DNA from: Mycolicibacterium goodii
GTDB lineage: Bacteria; Actinomycetota; Actinomycetes; Mycobacteriales; Mycobacteriaceae
Length of the DNA stretch: 64,000 nucleotides
Direction of reading: 5' to 3'
NCBI RefSeq assembly: GCF_001187505.1
Contig: NZ_CP012150.1
Coordinates: forward strand, 6,978,048 to 7,042,047
The notes beneath the pieces were generated by a model. That model saw nothing but the letters and a program-made list of their open reading frames with translations. It made no database searches and was not told the DNA's origin. This document shows positions 55,396-63,837 of this stretch, piece after piece (position 1 is the stretch's first letter; each line of letters starts with the position of its first letter). The translations under genes and the position numbers were made by a program.

Positions 55396-55457
55396 GACTG
55401 TGTCACGCGCCACATTCGCGCCGTCCGCCCAGGCGCGCCCAGAGATGGAAGCCGTTT

Positions 55458-56903
55458 ATGTCACAACACCATTCACCGAGCCCGGCCGGTTCGGCACCGG
55501 CCATCGAACGCCGCACCATCGACGTCATCCCCGACGAGGAACGGCACGGCAGCGTCCGCAACCAGTTCACGTTGTGGTTCGGCGCGAACACCCAGATCAC
55601 CGCGATCGTCGACGGCGCGTTGGCGGTGGTGTTCGGGGCCGACGCGTTGTGGGCCATCATCGGGTTGCTGATCGGCAACATTCTCGGCGGCATCGTCATG
55701 GCGTTGCACTCGGCTCAGGGCCCGCGCATGGGACTTCCGCAAATGATCTCCAGCCGGGCGCAATTCGGGGTCTACGGTGCCGCGGTCCCGCTGCTGCTGG
55801 TGGTGTTGATGTACCTCGGTTTCGCCGCGACCGGCAGTGTGCTGGCGGGCCAGGCGATCAACGAGATCCTGCACCTGGGCCAGTCGTCGGCCGGAATTCT
55901 GATCTTCGGGGTGTTGACGGCCGTCATCGCGGTGACCGGCTATCGGCTGATCCACGTGGTGGGGCGCATCGCGACGGTGCTGGGCATCATCGGCTTCACC
56001 TACCTGGCCATTCGGTTGTTCACCCAGTACGACGTCGCCTCGGTGATCGGTGTGGTGCCGTTCAGCCCGGTCACGTTCCTGCTGGCGATCTCGCTGGGCG
56101 CCGGCTGGCAGCTCACCTTCGGCCCCTACGTCGCCGACTACTCGCGGTACCTGCCGCGCAGCACAAGCGACCGCGCGACGTTCTGGTCGACGTTCGCCGG
56201 GTCGGTGATCGGGTCACAGTGGTCGATGACGTTCGGGGCGCTCGTCGCCGCCGTCGCCGGTGACGCCTTCCTCGGCGATCAGGTCGGGTTCGTCGGCGGG
56301 CTCGCCGGGTCCGCGGCCCTGGCGCTGCTGATCTACCTCGTCATCGTCGTCGGCAAGCTGACCGTCAACACGCTCAACGCCTATGGCGGGTTCATGTGCA
56401 TCCTGACCACCGTGAGCGGGGTCAACGGCCAGACCCGCATCTCCCCCGTCGTCCGCGCCGCCTACATCGTCGGCTTCACGGCCGTGTCGGTGGGCATCGC
56501 CGTGCTCGCCAGTGCCGACTTCCTGAACAACTTCAAAAACTTCGTGCTCGTTCTGCTGATGGTGTTCACCCCGTGGAGCGCGATCAACCTCACCGACTAC
56601 TACGTGATCTCCAAAGAGCGCGTTGACATTCCGGCGCTCTACGACCCGTCCGGCCGGTACGGCGCCTGGAACTGGCCCGCCCTGGCCTGCTACGGCATCG
56701 GCGTCGTCGTCCAGATTCCGTTCCTGGCGCAGAAGATGTACACCGGGCCGATCACGAACATGCTCGGCGGCGCGGACATCTCCTGGATCGTCGGACTCGT
56801 CGTCACCGCGGCGCTGTACTACTTCGTCGTCGGGCGGCGCACCAACGCGCCGGCCGAGATGATCTACCCGGCGAAGACGTCGGTCACGGTGTCAGGCGTT
56901 TAG
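55458..56903 (+). CDS. NCS1 (cytosine/purine/hydantoin-type) permease, likely histidine-pathway uptake
   Basis: 481 aa, about twelve helices. NCS1 signatures: FTLWFGANTQITAIVDGALA, GPRMGLPQMISSRAQFGVYG, GPYVADYSRYLP and WSAINLTDYYVISKERVDIP. The family co-transports nucleobases, hydantoins, allantoin or related ring compounds with H+ or Na+. Divergent from the hut regulator with a shared repeat motif, so I infer uptake of urocanate, imidazole compounds or histidine. Its stop overlaps that of the ArsR gene by four bases. Confidence 0.88.
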   Translation: MSQHHSPSPAGSAPAIERRTIDVIPDEERHGSVRNQFTLWFGANTQITAIVDGALAVVFGADALWAIIGLLIGNILGGIVMALHSAQGPRMGLPQMISSRAQFGVYGAAVPLLLVVLMYLGFAATGSVLAGQAINEILHLGQSSAGILIFGVLTAVIAVTGYRLIHVVGRIATVLGIIGFTYLAIRLFTQYDVASVIGVVPFSPVTFLLAISLGAGWQLTFGPYVADYSRYLPRSTSDRATFWSTFAGSVIGSQWSMTFGALVAAVAGDAFLGDQVGFVGGLAGSAALALLIYLVIVVGKLTVNTLNAYGGFMCILTTVSGVNGQTRISPVVRAAYIVGFTAVSVGIAVLASADFLNNFKNFVLVLLMVFTPWSAINLTDYYVISKERVDIPALYDPSGRYGAWNWPALACYGIGVVVQIPFLAQKMYTGPITNMLGGADISWIVGLVVTAALYYFVVGRRTNAPAEMIYPAKTSVTVSGV

Positions 56904-57259
56904 CGACAGCAGTTGGGATCAAGGACCACGCACAATGCCTGCAGTGCTTCCGGGTGCGCGCGGTGCATCACGTTCATTCCGCGGCGTTCTGAGACCACCA
57001 GACCGGCCTTGCGCAGTTGCGCGAGGTGATGGCTGACCGTCGACTCCGCGAGCCCCAGCGCGGCCGCCAGATCGCCACTGTTCTCCTCGCCCGCCGAGGA
57101 TGAGAACAGATACGACATCAGCTTGACCCGCGCCGGATCGGCGAGCGCCTTGAGTCGCAGGGCCACGCTGAGCGCGTCGTCGTCGGTCATCGGGCCTGCC
57201 GCGACCGGGGCACAGCAGACCGGAGCCGACGTATCGATGAGCGGCAGCGCTTTGGGCAT
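56900..57259 (-). CDS. ArsR/SmtB-family metalloregulator
   Basis: 119 aa. Winged helix repressor (LGLAESTVSHHLAQLRKAGL, VVSERRGMNVMHRAHP). Cysteine pairs near both ends (VCCAP, residues 15-16; NCCR at the end) suit As(III)/Sb(III) binding, as in actinobacterial ArsR proteins, and there is no CxC in the recognition helix as in E. coli ArsR. Divergent from arsI with two operator-like sites between them. Confidence 0.9.
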   Translation of the reverse strand: MPKALPLIDTSAPVCCAPVAAGPMTDDDALSVALRLKALADPARVKLMSYLFSSSAGEENSGDLAAALGLAESTVSHHLAQLRKAGLVVSERRGMNVMHRAHPEALQALCVVLDPNCCR

Positions 57260-57280
57260 ACGACCATCCTAGCCGTGGAT

Positions 57281-57340
57281 ATTGACATATATCGAAAAGG
57301 TGGCATCCTGGGTGGCACCAGAAGTTCGACATATGTCGAA
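57281..57340. promoter_or_regulatory. Two ArsR operator sites and arsI promoter
   Basis: Site 2 is a perfect palindrome TTCGACATATGTCGAA (57325-57340), 19 bases before the arsI ATG. Site 1, ATTGACATATATCGAA (57281-57296), matches it at 13 of 16 positions. TTGACA in site 1 with ATCCTG 17 bases later (57305) could be the arsI promoter, so repressor bound at site 1 would cover the -35. Confidence 0.7.
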
Positions 57341-57359
57341 ATGGTTTAGGAGGTCAAAC

Positions 57360-57812
57360 ATGCCCCGTGTGCAACTCGCCCTCAACGTCGACGACCTCGG
57401 CGCGTCGATCACCTTCTACCGCAAGCTGTTCGGTGTGGAGCCAGCCAAGGTGAAGCCGGGTTATGCCAACTTCGCGATCGCCGAGCCCCCGCTGAAGCTG
57501 GTGCTGCTGGAGAACCCAGGCAAGGGCGGCAGCATCAACCACCTCGGCGTCGAGGTCGAATCCAGCGAGACCGTCCACGCCGAGATCGCCCGCCTCACCG
57601 GCGAGGGGCTGTTCACCGACGAGGAGATCGGCACCACGTGTTGCTTCGCCACCCAGGACAAGGTGTGGGTGACCGGACCGGCCGGTGAGAGGTGGGAGGT
57701 CTACACCGTGCTTGCCGACTCCGACACGTTCGGCGCCGGTCCGCAGCATGCCGACGACACCGAGGCCACATGCTGTGGTGCTCAGCGCGATGAGGCATCG
57801 GCCTGCTGCTGA
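57360..57812 (+). CDS. arsI: ArsI/CadI-family glyoxalase-fold protein (organoarsenical C-As lyase)
   Basis: 150 aa, ATG 57360 with TTTAGGAGG upstream. Vicinal oxygen chelate fold. Features of ArsI: INHLGVEVES with the metal His, the vicinal cysteine pair in IGTTCCFATQDK that binds trivalent methylarsenicals, and ERWEVYTVLAD with the metal Glu. The Cys-rich tail (ATCCGAQ, SACC) may aid metalloid capture. ArsI uses Fe(II) and O2 to split the carbon-arsenic bond of MAs(III). Under ArsR control; an MFS exporter gene converges from downstream. Confidence 0.88.
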   Translation: MPRVQLALNVDDLGASITFYRKLFGVEPAKVKPGYANFAIAEPPLKLVLLENPGKGGSINHLGVEVESSETVHAEIARLTGEGLFTDEEIGTTCCFATQDKVWVTGPAGERWEVYTVLADSDTFGAGPQHADDTEATCCGAQRDEASACC

Positions 57813-57821
57813 CCTCTGGGG

Positions 57822-59027
57822 TTACCGACTCACCGTCGGCCGCACCCCCGTCGCCGCGGCCAGCAGAGCCGCGACCGCGGCGACGACGCCGAGAACCAGG
57901 AACATCGCGTCATAACCGTGCAACATGCTCGCCAGCGCGGCGCCGACGAACGGCCCGAGCGCTGTGGTGACCATGATCGGCGCCAACAGCACGCCGCTGA
58001 GATGTCCGTAATGCGTTGCGCCCCACCGGTCGGTGACGGCCGTGGCCTGCAGCAGTGTCATGATGCCGCGGGCCATCCCTGCCACGATCGCCGCCACCAC
58101 CAGCGCGGCCAGCGAGGTGAACACACCGAGCAGTGCCGTAGTGGCCGCGACCGCGGCCATGATGAGCACGGTCCGCGGGACCACACCGATTCGCCGCGCC
58201 ATCGACTGGTAGCCGAGCCGGCCGAGCACCTGACCGGCGCCGCCCAACCCGAGCGCGACCGCCGCGGCGTTGGTGCTGAAACCCCGTTGCACCATCAGCG
58301 GCACCAGGTTGACGATGACGGCGTAGGAGGCCAGCGCGGCCAGGGCGAACGACACCGTCAACGCGATGAACGGGGCGCTGCGGGCAGTTCGCGTCGGCGC
58401 CTCCACGGCGTGGTGATGCTCGACCGGCGGCCACGGCCGTCGCAGCCCGAGCAGGTGCGCCGGGATCGTGATGACCGCGAGCATCGCTGCGAGCACCAAA
58501 TAGGTTCGGCGCCAACTCAGATGGGACCCCAGCGCGGCGGTCAGCGGCGCGAACACCGTGCTGGACAGCCCGGCGACCAGGGTCAGCGCCGTCAGCGCAC
58601 GCACCGCATCCGGTGCGAAATAGCGGGTCAGCGCGGCAAATGCCGGTGCGTAGAACACGCCGCTCATCGCGACCCCGGCCAGGATCCAGGCGGCGGCGAA
58701 GAACAGATAGTTCGGTGCGGCAACGACCGCAACAACGGCCACGACCCCAAGCACCGAACCGATGGTCATGATCCACCGCGGCCCGTACCGATCCAGCCAT
58801 CGCCCCACCGCGATGCCCAACAAGGCACTGGTCACCAGGCCAGCCGAGAACGCTCCGGTGACGGCCGGGGCCGACCACCCGGTATCGGCGCTGATGCTCG
58901 CGGACAGCACGGTGAAGGCGTAATACAGCACCCCCCAACTGGTGATCTCGGTGACACACAGCGTGATCAGGATCCAGCGCAATCCCACCCCTGCATCCGT
59001 GCCGTGCAGCCGGGCGCGCTCGGTCAT
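57822..59027 (-). CDS. MFS transporter
   Basis: 401 aa, twelve helices (LRWILITLCVTEITSWGVLY starts the first). Motif A-like VGRWLDRYGPRW after helix 2. Resembles monocarboxylate-porter-type MFS proteins. It is convergent with arsI, nine bases apart, so a role in arsenical or metabolite export is possible, but the sequence itself does not show it and it has its own promoter side. Confidence 0.82.
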   Translation of the reverse strand: MTERARLHGTDAGVGLRWILITLCVTEITSWGVLYYAFTVLSASISADTGWSAPAVTGAFSAGLVTSALLGIAVGRWLDRYGPRWIMTIGSVLGVVAVVAVVAAPNYLFFAAAWILAGVAMSGVFYAPAFAALTRYFAPDAVRALTALTLVAGLSSTVFAPLTAALGSHLSWRRTYLVLAAMLAVITIPAHLLGLRRPWPPVEHHHAVEAPTRTARSAPFIALTVSFALAALASYAVIVNLVPLMVQRGFSTNAAAVALGLGGAGQVLGRLGYQSMARRIGVVPRTVLIMAAVAATTALLGVFTSLAALVVAAIVAGMARGIMTLLQATAVTDRWGATHYGHLSGVLLAPIMVTTALGPFVGAALASMLHGYDAMFLVLGVVAAVAALLAAATGVRPTVSR

Positions 59028-59117
59028 TCGCCAATCAGGTTGACAGAGCGTGGTTCACGCATCGGATTCCTTCGGTCCAGGTGGTTCGCATCGACGGTAT
59101 CGATGTGCCACCGATTG

Positions 59118-59774
59118 TCAAAGCGACTCGTGTCGAGTCCGCGCGATATCGGCCGCACCGTTACCGGTGATGAGCCACAGCGTGGCGAGACTGTCGATGA
59201 GCTGACCGCGCGAGACCTTGGCACGGCCGTTGACGAACGCCAGGATCGCGTCGGCCGTGCCTCCCACCAGGAAGGCGGGTGCCACCTGCGCCAACGGATC
59301 GGTTTCGATTTCCACACCGTGCACCGAGCGGGCCTGGGTGACCAACACCTTGGTGAGCCGGCGCATCACCGCGGCTCGATGCTCGTGCAGCGCCGGTGAC
59401 CCCGCGACGCCACCGAGGAGCACGCGGGCGCGACGAGGATCGTCGACGAGGGTGTGGACGAGCGCGTCGACGGCCACCCGGACCTGCTCGTCGAAAGGCT
59501 GCTCGGCGGCGCGGGCCACCACGGCGAGCGTTGTCGAGCTCACGTCGGCAGCGATGTCGTCGACGACCGCTGCGGCGACGGCGTCGAGGTCGGTGAAGTT
59601 CTCGTAGAAGTAGCGTTTGTTGAGTCCGGCTGCGGCGCAGAGCTTGTCGACGGTGGCCGTGCGCCAGGCGTTGTCGCACATGGCGTCCATGGCCGCGTCG
59701 AGCAGGCGGGCGCGGCGCGCCTGGCGACGCTGCTGCGCCGACTGACCGCCGTAGCTGCGTTGCGACATTCGCAT
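59118..59774 (-). CDS. TetR-family regulator of the CYP136-like gene
   Basis: 218 aa (or 216 from the ATG at 59768). N-terminal TetR helix-turn-helix: RRARLLDAAMDAMCDNAWRT, ATVDKLCAAAGLNKRYFYEN, followed by an all-helical ligand domain. Divergent from the P450 gene, an arrangement I recall for cyp136 in M. tuberculosis. An 11-bp inverted repeat lies between them. Confidence 0.87.
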   Translation of the reverse strand: MRMSQRSYGGQSAQQRRQARRARLLDAAMDAMCDNAWRTATVDKLCAAAGLNKRYFYENFTDLDAVAAAVVDDIAADVSSTTLAVVARAAEQPFDEQVRVAVDALVHTLVDDPRRARVLLGGVAGSPALHEHRAAVMRRLTKVLVTQARSVHGVEIETDPLAQVAPAFLVGGTADAILAFVNGRAKVSRGQLIDSLATLWLITGNGAADIARTRHESL

Positions 59775-59793
59775 CCGTTCTCGTCGACTCTTG

Positions 59794-59804
59794 ACAACGG
59801 TTGT
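59794..59804. promoter_or_regulatory. TetR operator candidate
   Basis: ACAACGGTTGT, a 5-1-5 inverted repeat, overlaps a TTGACA (59791-59796) in the TetR/P450 intergenic region. Confidence 0.45.
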
Positions 59805-59908
59805 TGCCCTCTGGCACGTTCAGAGTATCTGGCACCATTCCGTACCACATGGGGAAGGCCAATGATGGACTCGTCGAGGGCAGCACCACCGACTTTCCGG
59901 AGCACGCG

Positions 59909-61360
59909 ATGACCATCCTGGCCGCCGAGGCGGCGGCCGACGCCAAGGTGCGGCTGCAGTCGGCGGTCGCCGGGATCACCTCGCGGTACCCGAGCCGCGA
60001 GCACGCGCTGGCCACCCCGCCCGCCGGTTCCGGCCTCAAGCCGGTGATGGGCAACTACGGCTTCCCGCTCCTCGGGCATGTCATGAGTTCACTCGTGGAA
60101 CCGCTGGAGTTCGCCCGCGAGCGGTACGCCCGCTACGGGCCGGTGTCCTGGGCCGGCGGCGTCGGCTTCCGCGTCGCGCTCTTACTGGGCCCGGACGCGC
60201 TGGAAACCGTGTGGATCAACAAGAACAAGGCGTTCTCCAGCACCAGAGGCTGGGCTCCGGTGATCGGGCCGTTCTTCCACCGCGGGATCATGCTGCTCGA
60301 CTTCGAGGAGCACCGCGACCATCGCCGCATCATGCAACAGGCGTTGACGCGCACTGCCTTGAACGGCTACCTCGACCTGATGCGACCCGGCATCACCCGG
60401 ACGGTCACCAGCTGGCCTGCGGCGCAACAGTTTCCGTTCTACACCTCGGTCAAGCATCTGCTTCTCGACCAGGCCGCGGAGGTGTTCATCGGCGCCGAGC
60501 TCGGTCCGGAGGCCGACCAGCTCTCGGCGGACTTCCACGACACCGTGTGCGGCGGTCAGGCCGTGATCCGTGCGGATGTGCCCGGCGGTGTGTGGGCTCG
60601 CGGTCTGCGGGCGCGTCGGCGGCTCGAACGGTACTTCGCCGAGCAGCTGCCCGCCCGCCGCAGCGGCGAGGGCACCGACCTGTTCTCGATGCTGTGCCGC
60701 AGCCGCGGCGACGAAGGTGAGCGCTTCAGCGACACCGACATCGTCAACCACATGATCTTCCTGTTGATGGCCGCGCACGACACCAGCGCCATCGCGATCT
60801 CGATGCTCGTCTACGAGTTGGGCCGCAACATCCGGTGGCAGAACGCGCTCCGCGACGAAGCGCTCCGCGGCGCACAGGACCAGATCACCATGGAGGACCT
60901 GGACTCGGCGTACCCGTTGCTCGATGCGGCGTTCAAGGAGAGCCTGCGGATGTACGCGCCGGCCGGCACGCTGTTCCGTCAGACCCTGACCGACACCGAG
61001 GTCGCCGGGCACTTCATCCCACGCAAGACCCAGGTGGCCATCGGCGTGTACGCGTCGATGAGGCTGGCGGACTGGTGGCCCGAGCCCGACCAGTTCGACC
61101 CCGCTCGCTTCCTCACCGGTTCCTCCGCTGGTGCCGGGTTCACGGCCATCCACCGCTATGCGTTCGCGCCGTTCGGCGGCGGCGCGCACAAATGCATCGG
61201 GCAGCAGTTCGCGAACATGAACGTCAAGGCGATCATGCTTCAACTGCTCCGGCACTTCCGGTGGCGCGTGCCCGAGGGTTATCAGCCCCGCATGACGTGG
61301 GGCACCGGACCCACGCCCGCCGATGGGCTGCCAATCACGCTGGAGCGGTTGAGCGGGTAG
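59909..61360 (+). CDS. cyp136: Cytochrome P450, CYP136-like
   Basis: 483 aa from the ATG at 59909 (CCGGAG upstream); an ATG at 59849 would add 20 residues. P450 hallmarks: I-helix AAHDTSA, ExxR in FKESLRMYAP, and the haem loop FGGGAHKCIGQQF with the Cys ligand near residue 429. GSGLKPVMGNYGFPLLGHVM and VIGPFFHRGIMLLDFEEHRD are close to CYP136 as I remember it. Cytosolic or membrane-associated monooxygenase; substrate unknown. No ferredoxin gene is adjacent. Controlled by the divergent TetR. Confidence 0.9.
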   Translation: MTILAAEAAADAKVRLQSAVAGITSRYPSREHALATPPAGSGLKPVMGNYGFPLLGHVMSSLVEPLEFARERYARYGPVSWAGGVGFRVALLLGPDALETVWINKNKAFSSTRGWAPVIGPFFHRGIMLLDFEEHRDHRRIMQQALTRTALNGYLDLMRPGITRTVTSWPAAQQFPFYTSVKHLLLDQAAEVFIGAELGPEADQLSADFHDTVCGGQAVIRADVPGGVWARGLRARRRLERYFAEQLPARRSGEGTDLFSMLCRSRGDEGERFSDTDIVNHMIFLLMAAHDTSAIAISMLVYELGRNIRWQNALRDEALRGAQDQITMEDLDSAYPLLDAAFKESLRMYAPAGTLFRQTLTDTEVAGHFIPRKTQVAIGVYASMRLADWWPEPDQFDPARFLTGSSAGAGFTAIHRYAFAPFGGGAHKCIGQQFANMNVKAIMLQLLRHFRWRVPEGYQPRMTWGTGPTPADGLPITLERLSG

Positions 61361-61647
61361 TCCCGTGAGATGCGCTTCCAGGCCTGGTGATCCGAGATGG
61401 CTGCCGTTGAGGCACGTAGTAGAGCGCGACGTACGTCGTGCCACCTTCGGTTCGCGGAATCAGCACCATATTATTCCGACCATCCCCTATCTATCGCAGA
61501 ACCCGTAGTCGTCACGGTTGATCGTGACGCCCGCATCATTCGGGATCTCGCCTTCGAATGACGCGTCGACAAGCAGAGGTGGATCGTCGGACACGGCTTG
61601 GCCGAGAGGACCGCGTACTACAACCGCGGATTGGAGGTGCTTGGACG

Positions 61648-62145
61648 ATGAGCTCGCTGTCGTACAAACATATTGTGGCGCTCTGTCTGAGCGCTGCCGT
61701 GATGATCGCTTTGACAGCCTGCACCGCACCGTCATCGGATATAACGGCCGTTGACGCTTCGACACACATACCCGTTTCTGCCACATTGCGCGGTGTTGAC
61801 TGCAAAGACCCCGAATTCAGCAGACAACAATTTGTTGGCTCTTGGGGGGAGCCAGACAGCGCGACGGTCATCACGTTGAAAGCCGACGGGTCTTTGGAAG
61901 AATTGAATTCGCGAGTTGAGTCAGGTAGATGGAGCTTTACAGCCTGGGAGGCTAGCCCCGCTGGAGCTCAGGAATCGGAATCCATGGCAGGCATTTGTGT
62001 GCTTTGGCTGTCGCTTAATTACGAGGGTGGCGCTCCCCTTGACCTGGTGTACCGCCCGATTGCCGTTACCGACCGTGCGATCACCCTCAGCTACATAGGG
62101 CGCGGAAATTCAATTCAATGGATACGCAAAGACGACTCGGGCTAG
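61648..62145 (+). CDS. Hypothetical lipoprotein
   Basis: 165 aa from ATG 61648 (TTGGAGG about 13 bases upstream). Leader MSSLSYKHIVALCLSAAVMI with lipobox LTAC. The mature part looks like a small beta-barrel (FVGSWGEPDSATVITLKADG, GRWSFTAWE, ITLSYIGRG), resembling lipocalin-like lipoproteins. Lower GC than the core genes. No family recognised. Confidence 0.75.
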   Translation: MSSLSYKHIVALCLSAAVMIALTACTAPSSDITAVDASTHIPVSATLRGVDCKDPEFSRQQFVGSWGEPDSATVITLKADGSLEELNSRVESGRWSFTAWEASPAGAQESESMAGICVLWLSLNYEGGAPLDLVYRPIAVTDRAITLSYIGRGNSIQWIRKDDSG

Positions 62146-62462
62146 CCGAAAAGAGTGAAGACATCCCGTCGGAAACCTTCGGGCCGTCCAATGGCTTCCC
62201 GGATTCTCTTCTGAAAAGTTGCTCGAATGAACTACGGAGCGAGCGCAACCCCGCGGTCGATATATGCCGCCACCTTGGGGCGTGGGTACATCGCTGATCA
62301 TCGCCCCAGTGAGCACATTGGCAACCCGCCAACTGCCAGCATGACTTGCAGCTATCAACCGCTCGAGCGCCAAAATCGCCGCAACAAAAGGGTGTGCCGA
62401 TTGCCGTTCCGAAACCCGATATCGGCGGGCCTCGCGTGCAACCGGTCTTTGATCCGCGGTAA
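62146..62462. other. Gene-free stretch
   Basis: 317 bases with no supported gene on either strand; lower GC than the chromosome average in this window. Confidence 0.4.
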
Positions 62463-62798
62463 GTGACTGCGATGACGACCCAGCTGAAACCTGCTGCCCT
62501 GCGGGTAGCTCTTTACGCACTCGGTGTCGGCGTCGGCATAGGGGCGTCCCTCGCGGCAAGTCTCCTGCTCGGCATGCTCGGCTTTCCGCCTGGGTATGCG
62601 CTCTACAACGGGTTTTTTCTCGTCATCGTGTCCTGGGTCGTCGTCGCGGCGCTGGCGTACTGGCGAACGCGTCAGCGGCCGTCGGGGCAGCGGTGGAGTT
62701 TGGCTGCCTTCTTGACAGGGGTCGTGACGTTTTCGCTGATCGGCGGCGTGAGCGTGCTGCTGAGAACACCGCAGTTCTTGATCTTCTGGCCGCGGTGA
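62463..62798 (+). CDS. Small membrane protein
   Basis: 111 aa from GTG 62463, or 108 from the ATG at 62472 (GGTAAG upstream). Three hydrophobic helices (LYALGVGVGIGASLAASLLL, LYNGFFLVIVSWVVVAALAY, FLTGVVTFSLIGGVSVLL). No family recognised. Confidence 0.6.
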   Translation: MTAMTTQLKPAALRVALYALGVGVGIGASLAASLLLGMLGFPPGYALYNGFFLVIVSWVVVAALAYWRTRQRPSGQRWSLAAFLTGVVTFSLIGGVSVLLRTPQFLIFWPR

Positions 62799-62889
62799 CG
62801 ACAAAGGTCCTCCACCGCAGTCGGAGGTGGCGGTCTTGGCCGCCGCGTCGGCCCAGACGGTGACCATGCCGGCCCCCACAAACCAAACA

Positions 62890-62909
62890 GGCCCCCTCGA
62901 AAGGGGGCC
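62890..62909 (-). terminator. Terminator behind the tRNA-Tyr 3' fragment
   Basis: GGCCCCCT and AGGGGGCC pair perfectly around a CGAA loop; on the minus strand it follows the tRNA fragment by nine bases and continues TGTTTGGTTTG. Confidence 0.75.
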
Positions 62910-62918
62910 TGACCTGGG

Positions 62919-62975
62919 TGGCAGGTGCAGGATTCGAACCTGCTTAGGCGTAAGCTGACGGATTTACAGTCCGCC
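62919..62975 (-). tRNA. 3' half of tRNA-Tyr(GUA): probable attachment site
   Basis: The minus strand reads GCGGACTGTAAATCCGTC (anticodon GTA at 62965-62967), a class II variable arm, the T-arm GCAGGTTCGAATCCTGC, acceptor strand ACCTGCC and discriminator A, followed by a terminator. The 5' half is absent: upstream sequence has no D-arm and no GGCAGGT acceptor strand. This is what remains at the far end when an element integrates into a tRNA 3' half. The intact copy should lie to the right, outside the window. Confidence 0.75.
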
Positions 62976-63259
62976 CGTGTTGGCGTTTGTTTTGTTGGTG
63001 TGCAACGACGTGTAGGAAAACCGGCAGGTCAGCGAGTTGGCGGCGTTGGTGTCCCGTATTCCGTCGCAGAACTATTGCGGGCGATCTGCGGGCGATCCAG
63101 TGCACGGTGACCGCTCGGCAGCTCCGCGCACCACCTCCACTGCGGCATTGTCGCCAGCGTGTACCTTCATCCGGCCCGAAAAGGTTTAGTCAGACCCGGA
63201 GCCGCGGGCGTAGCGTTGGCCCGGCGTCCGACCCGAGAGATGAAGGAGGATGGCGAGTC

Positions 63260-63730
63260 GTGAATGCAGGTGAGGTCAGCCCAGAGCACAGCCGAAAGCT
63301 TGTCAGCGCTCTCACGGTTGCCCGGCGGGTATCAGATGAGCTCCAGCTGAAGTCGATGGTCCTCGGATACAACGTCATAGGCGAAGCTGGCATCAAGCTC
63401 GACCCGGGCGCTGATCCGTACATCGACTTCAGGGTCTGGCGAGTCGATCAGCATCAACAGACAGGCAGCGGACAGACGTTTTCGTCGGTCGACGAGGTCG
63501 AGACATACCTGACCTACCTCGCTAGCCTGCCCGTCTACTGTCTCGATTTGGTTGGCAACGTCGCCATGAAGATCGTCTCGGAGAACCACACGCCGTTCAC
63601 CGTCGTCACAGACCCCGTGACCGGCCACGAGTTCTACTTGCGGACGGTCGACCTGGAGACGATCCACCAGTTGCGCGTTCACAGCGACGAGCCGCCGCCC
63701 GTAGGAAATTGGTACCGCCTACCTGAGTGA
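63260..63730 (+). CDS. Hypothetical protein of the integrated element
   Basis: 156 aa from a GTG at 63260 with AAGGAGG ten bases upstream. A soluble protein with mixed alpha/beta look (LVSALTVARRVSDELQLKSM, VEGEA-like IGEAGIKLDPGADPYIDFRV, YCLDLVGNVAMKIVSE). No family recognised. It lies just inside the presumed attachment site. Confidence 0.65.
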   Translation: MNAGEVSPEHSRKLVSALTVARRVSDELQLKSMVLGYNVIGEAGIKLDPGADPYIDFRVWRVDQHQQTGSGQTFSSVDEVETYLTYLASLPVYCLDLVGNVAMKIVSENHTPFTVVTDPVTGHEFYLRTVDLETIHQLRVHSDEPPPVGNWYRLPE

Positions 63731-63837
63731 CCAGCGGCAGACTACGGACGCGACACACTTCCGCGTCCAGCGAACTTTCCGGTGCCCGGCGTGTCCATCC
63801 GAGGACGTCGACTGGTCCGCCGATAGCGTCCGTGTTC

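Noticed and set aside
61487..61620. Minus-strand frame ending GVTINRDDYGFCDR that looks protein-like
   Set aside because: No start, no ribosome site and no family. It overlaps the leader of the 61648 lipoprotein gene, so at most an old fragment.
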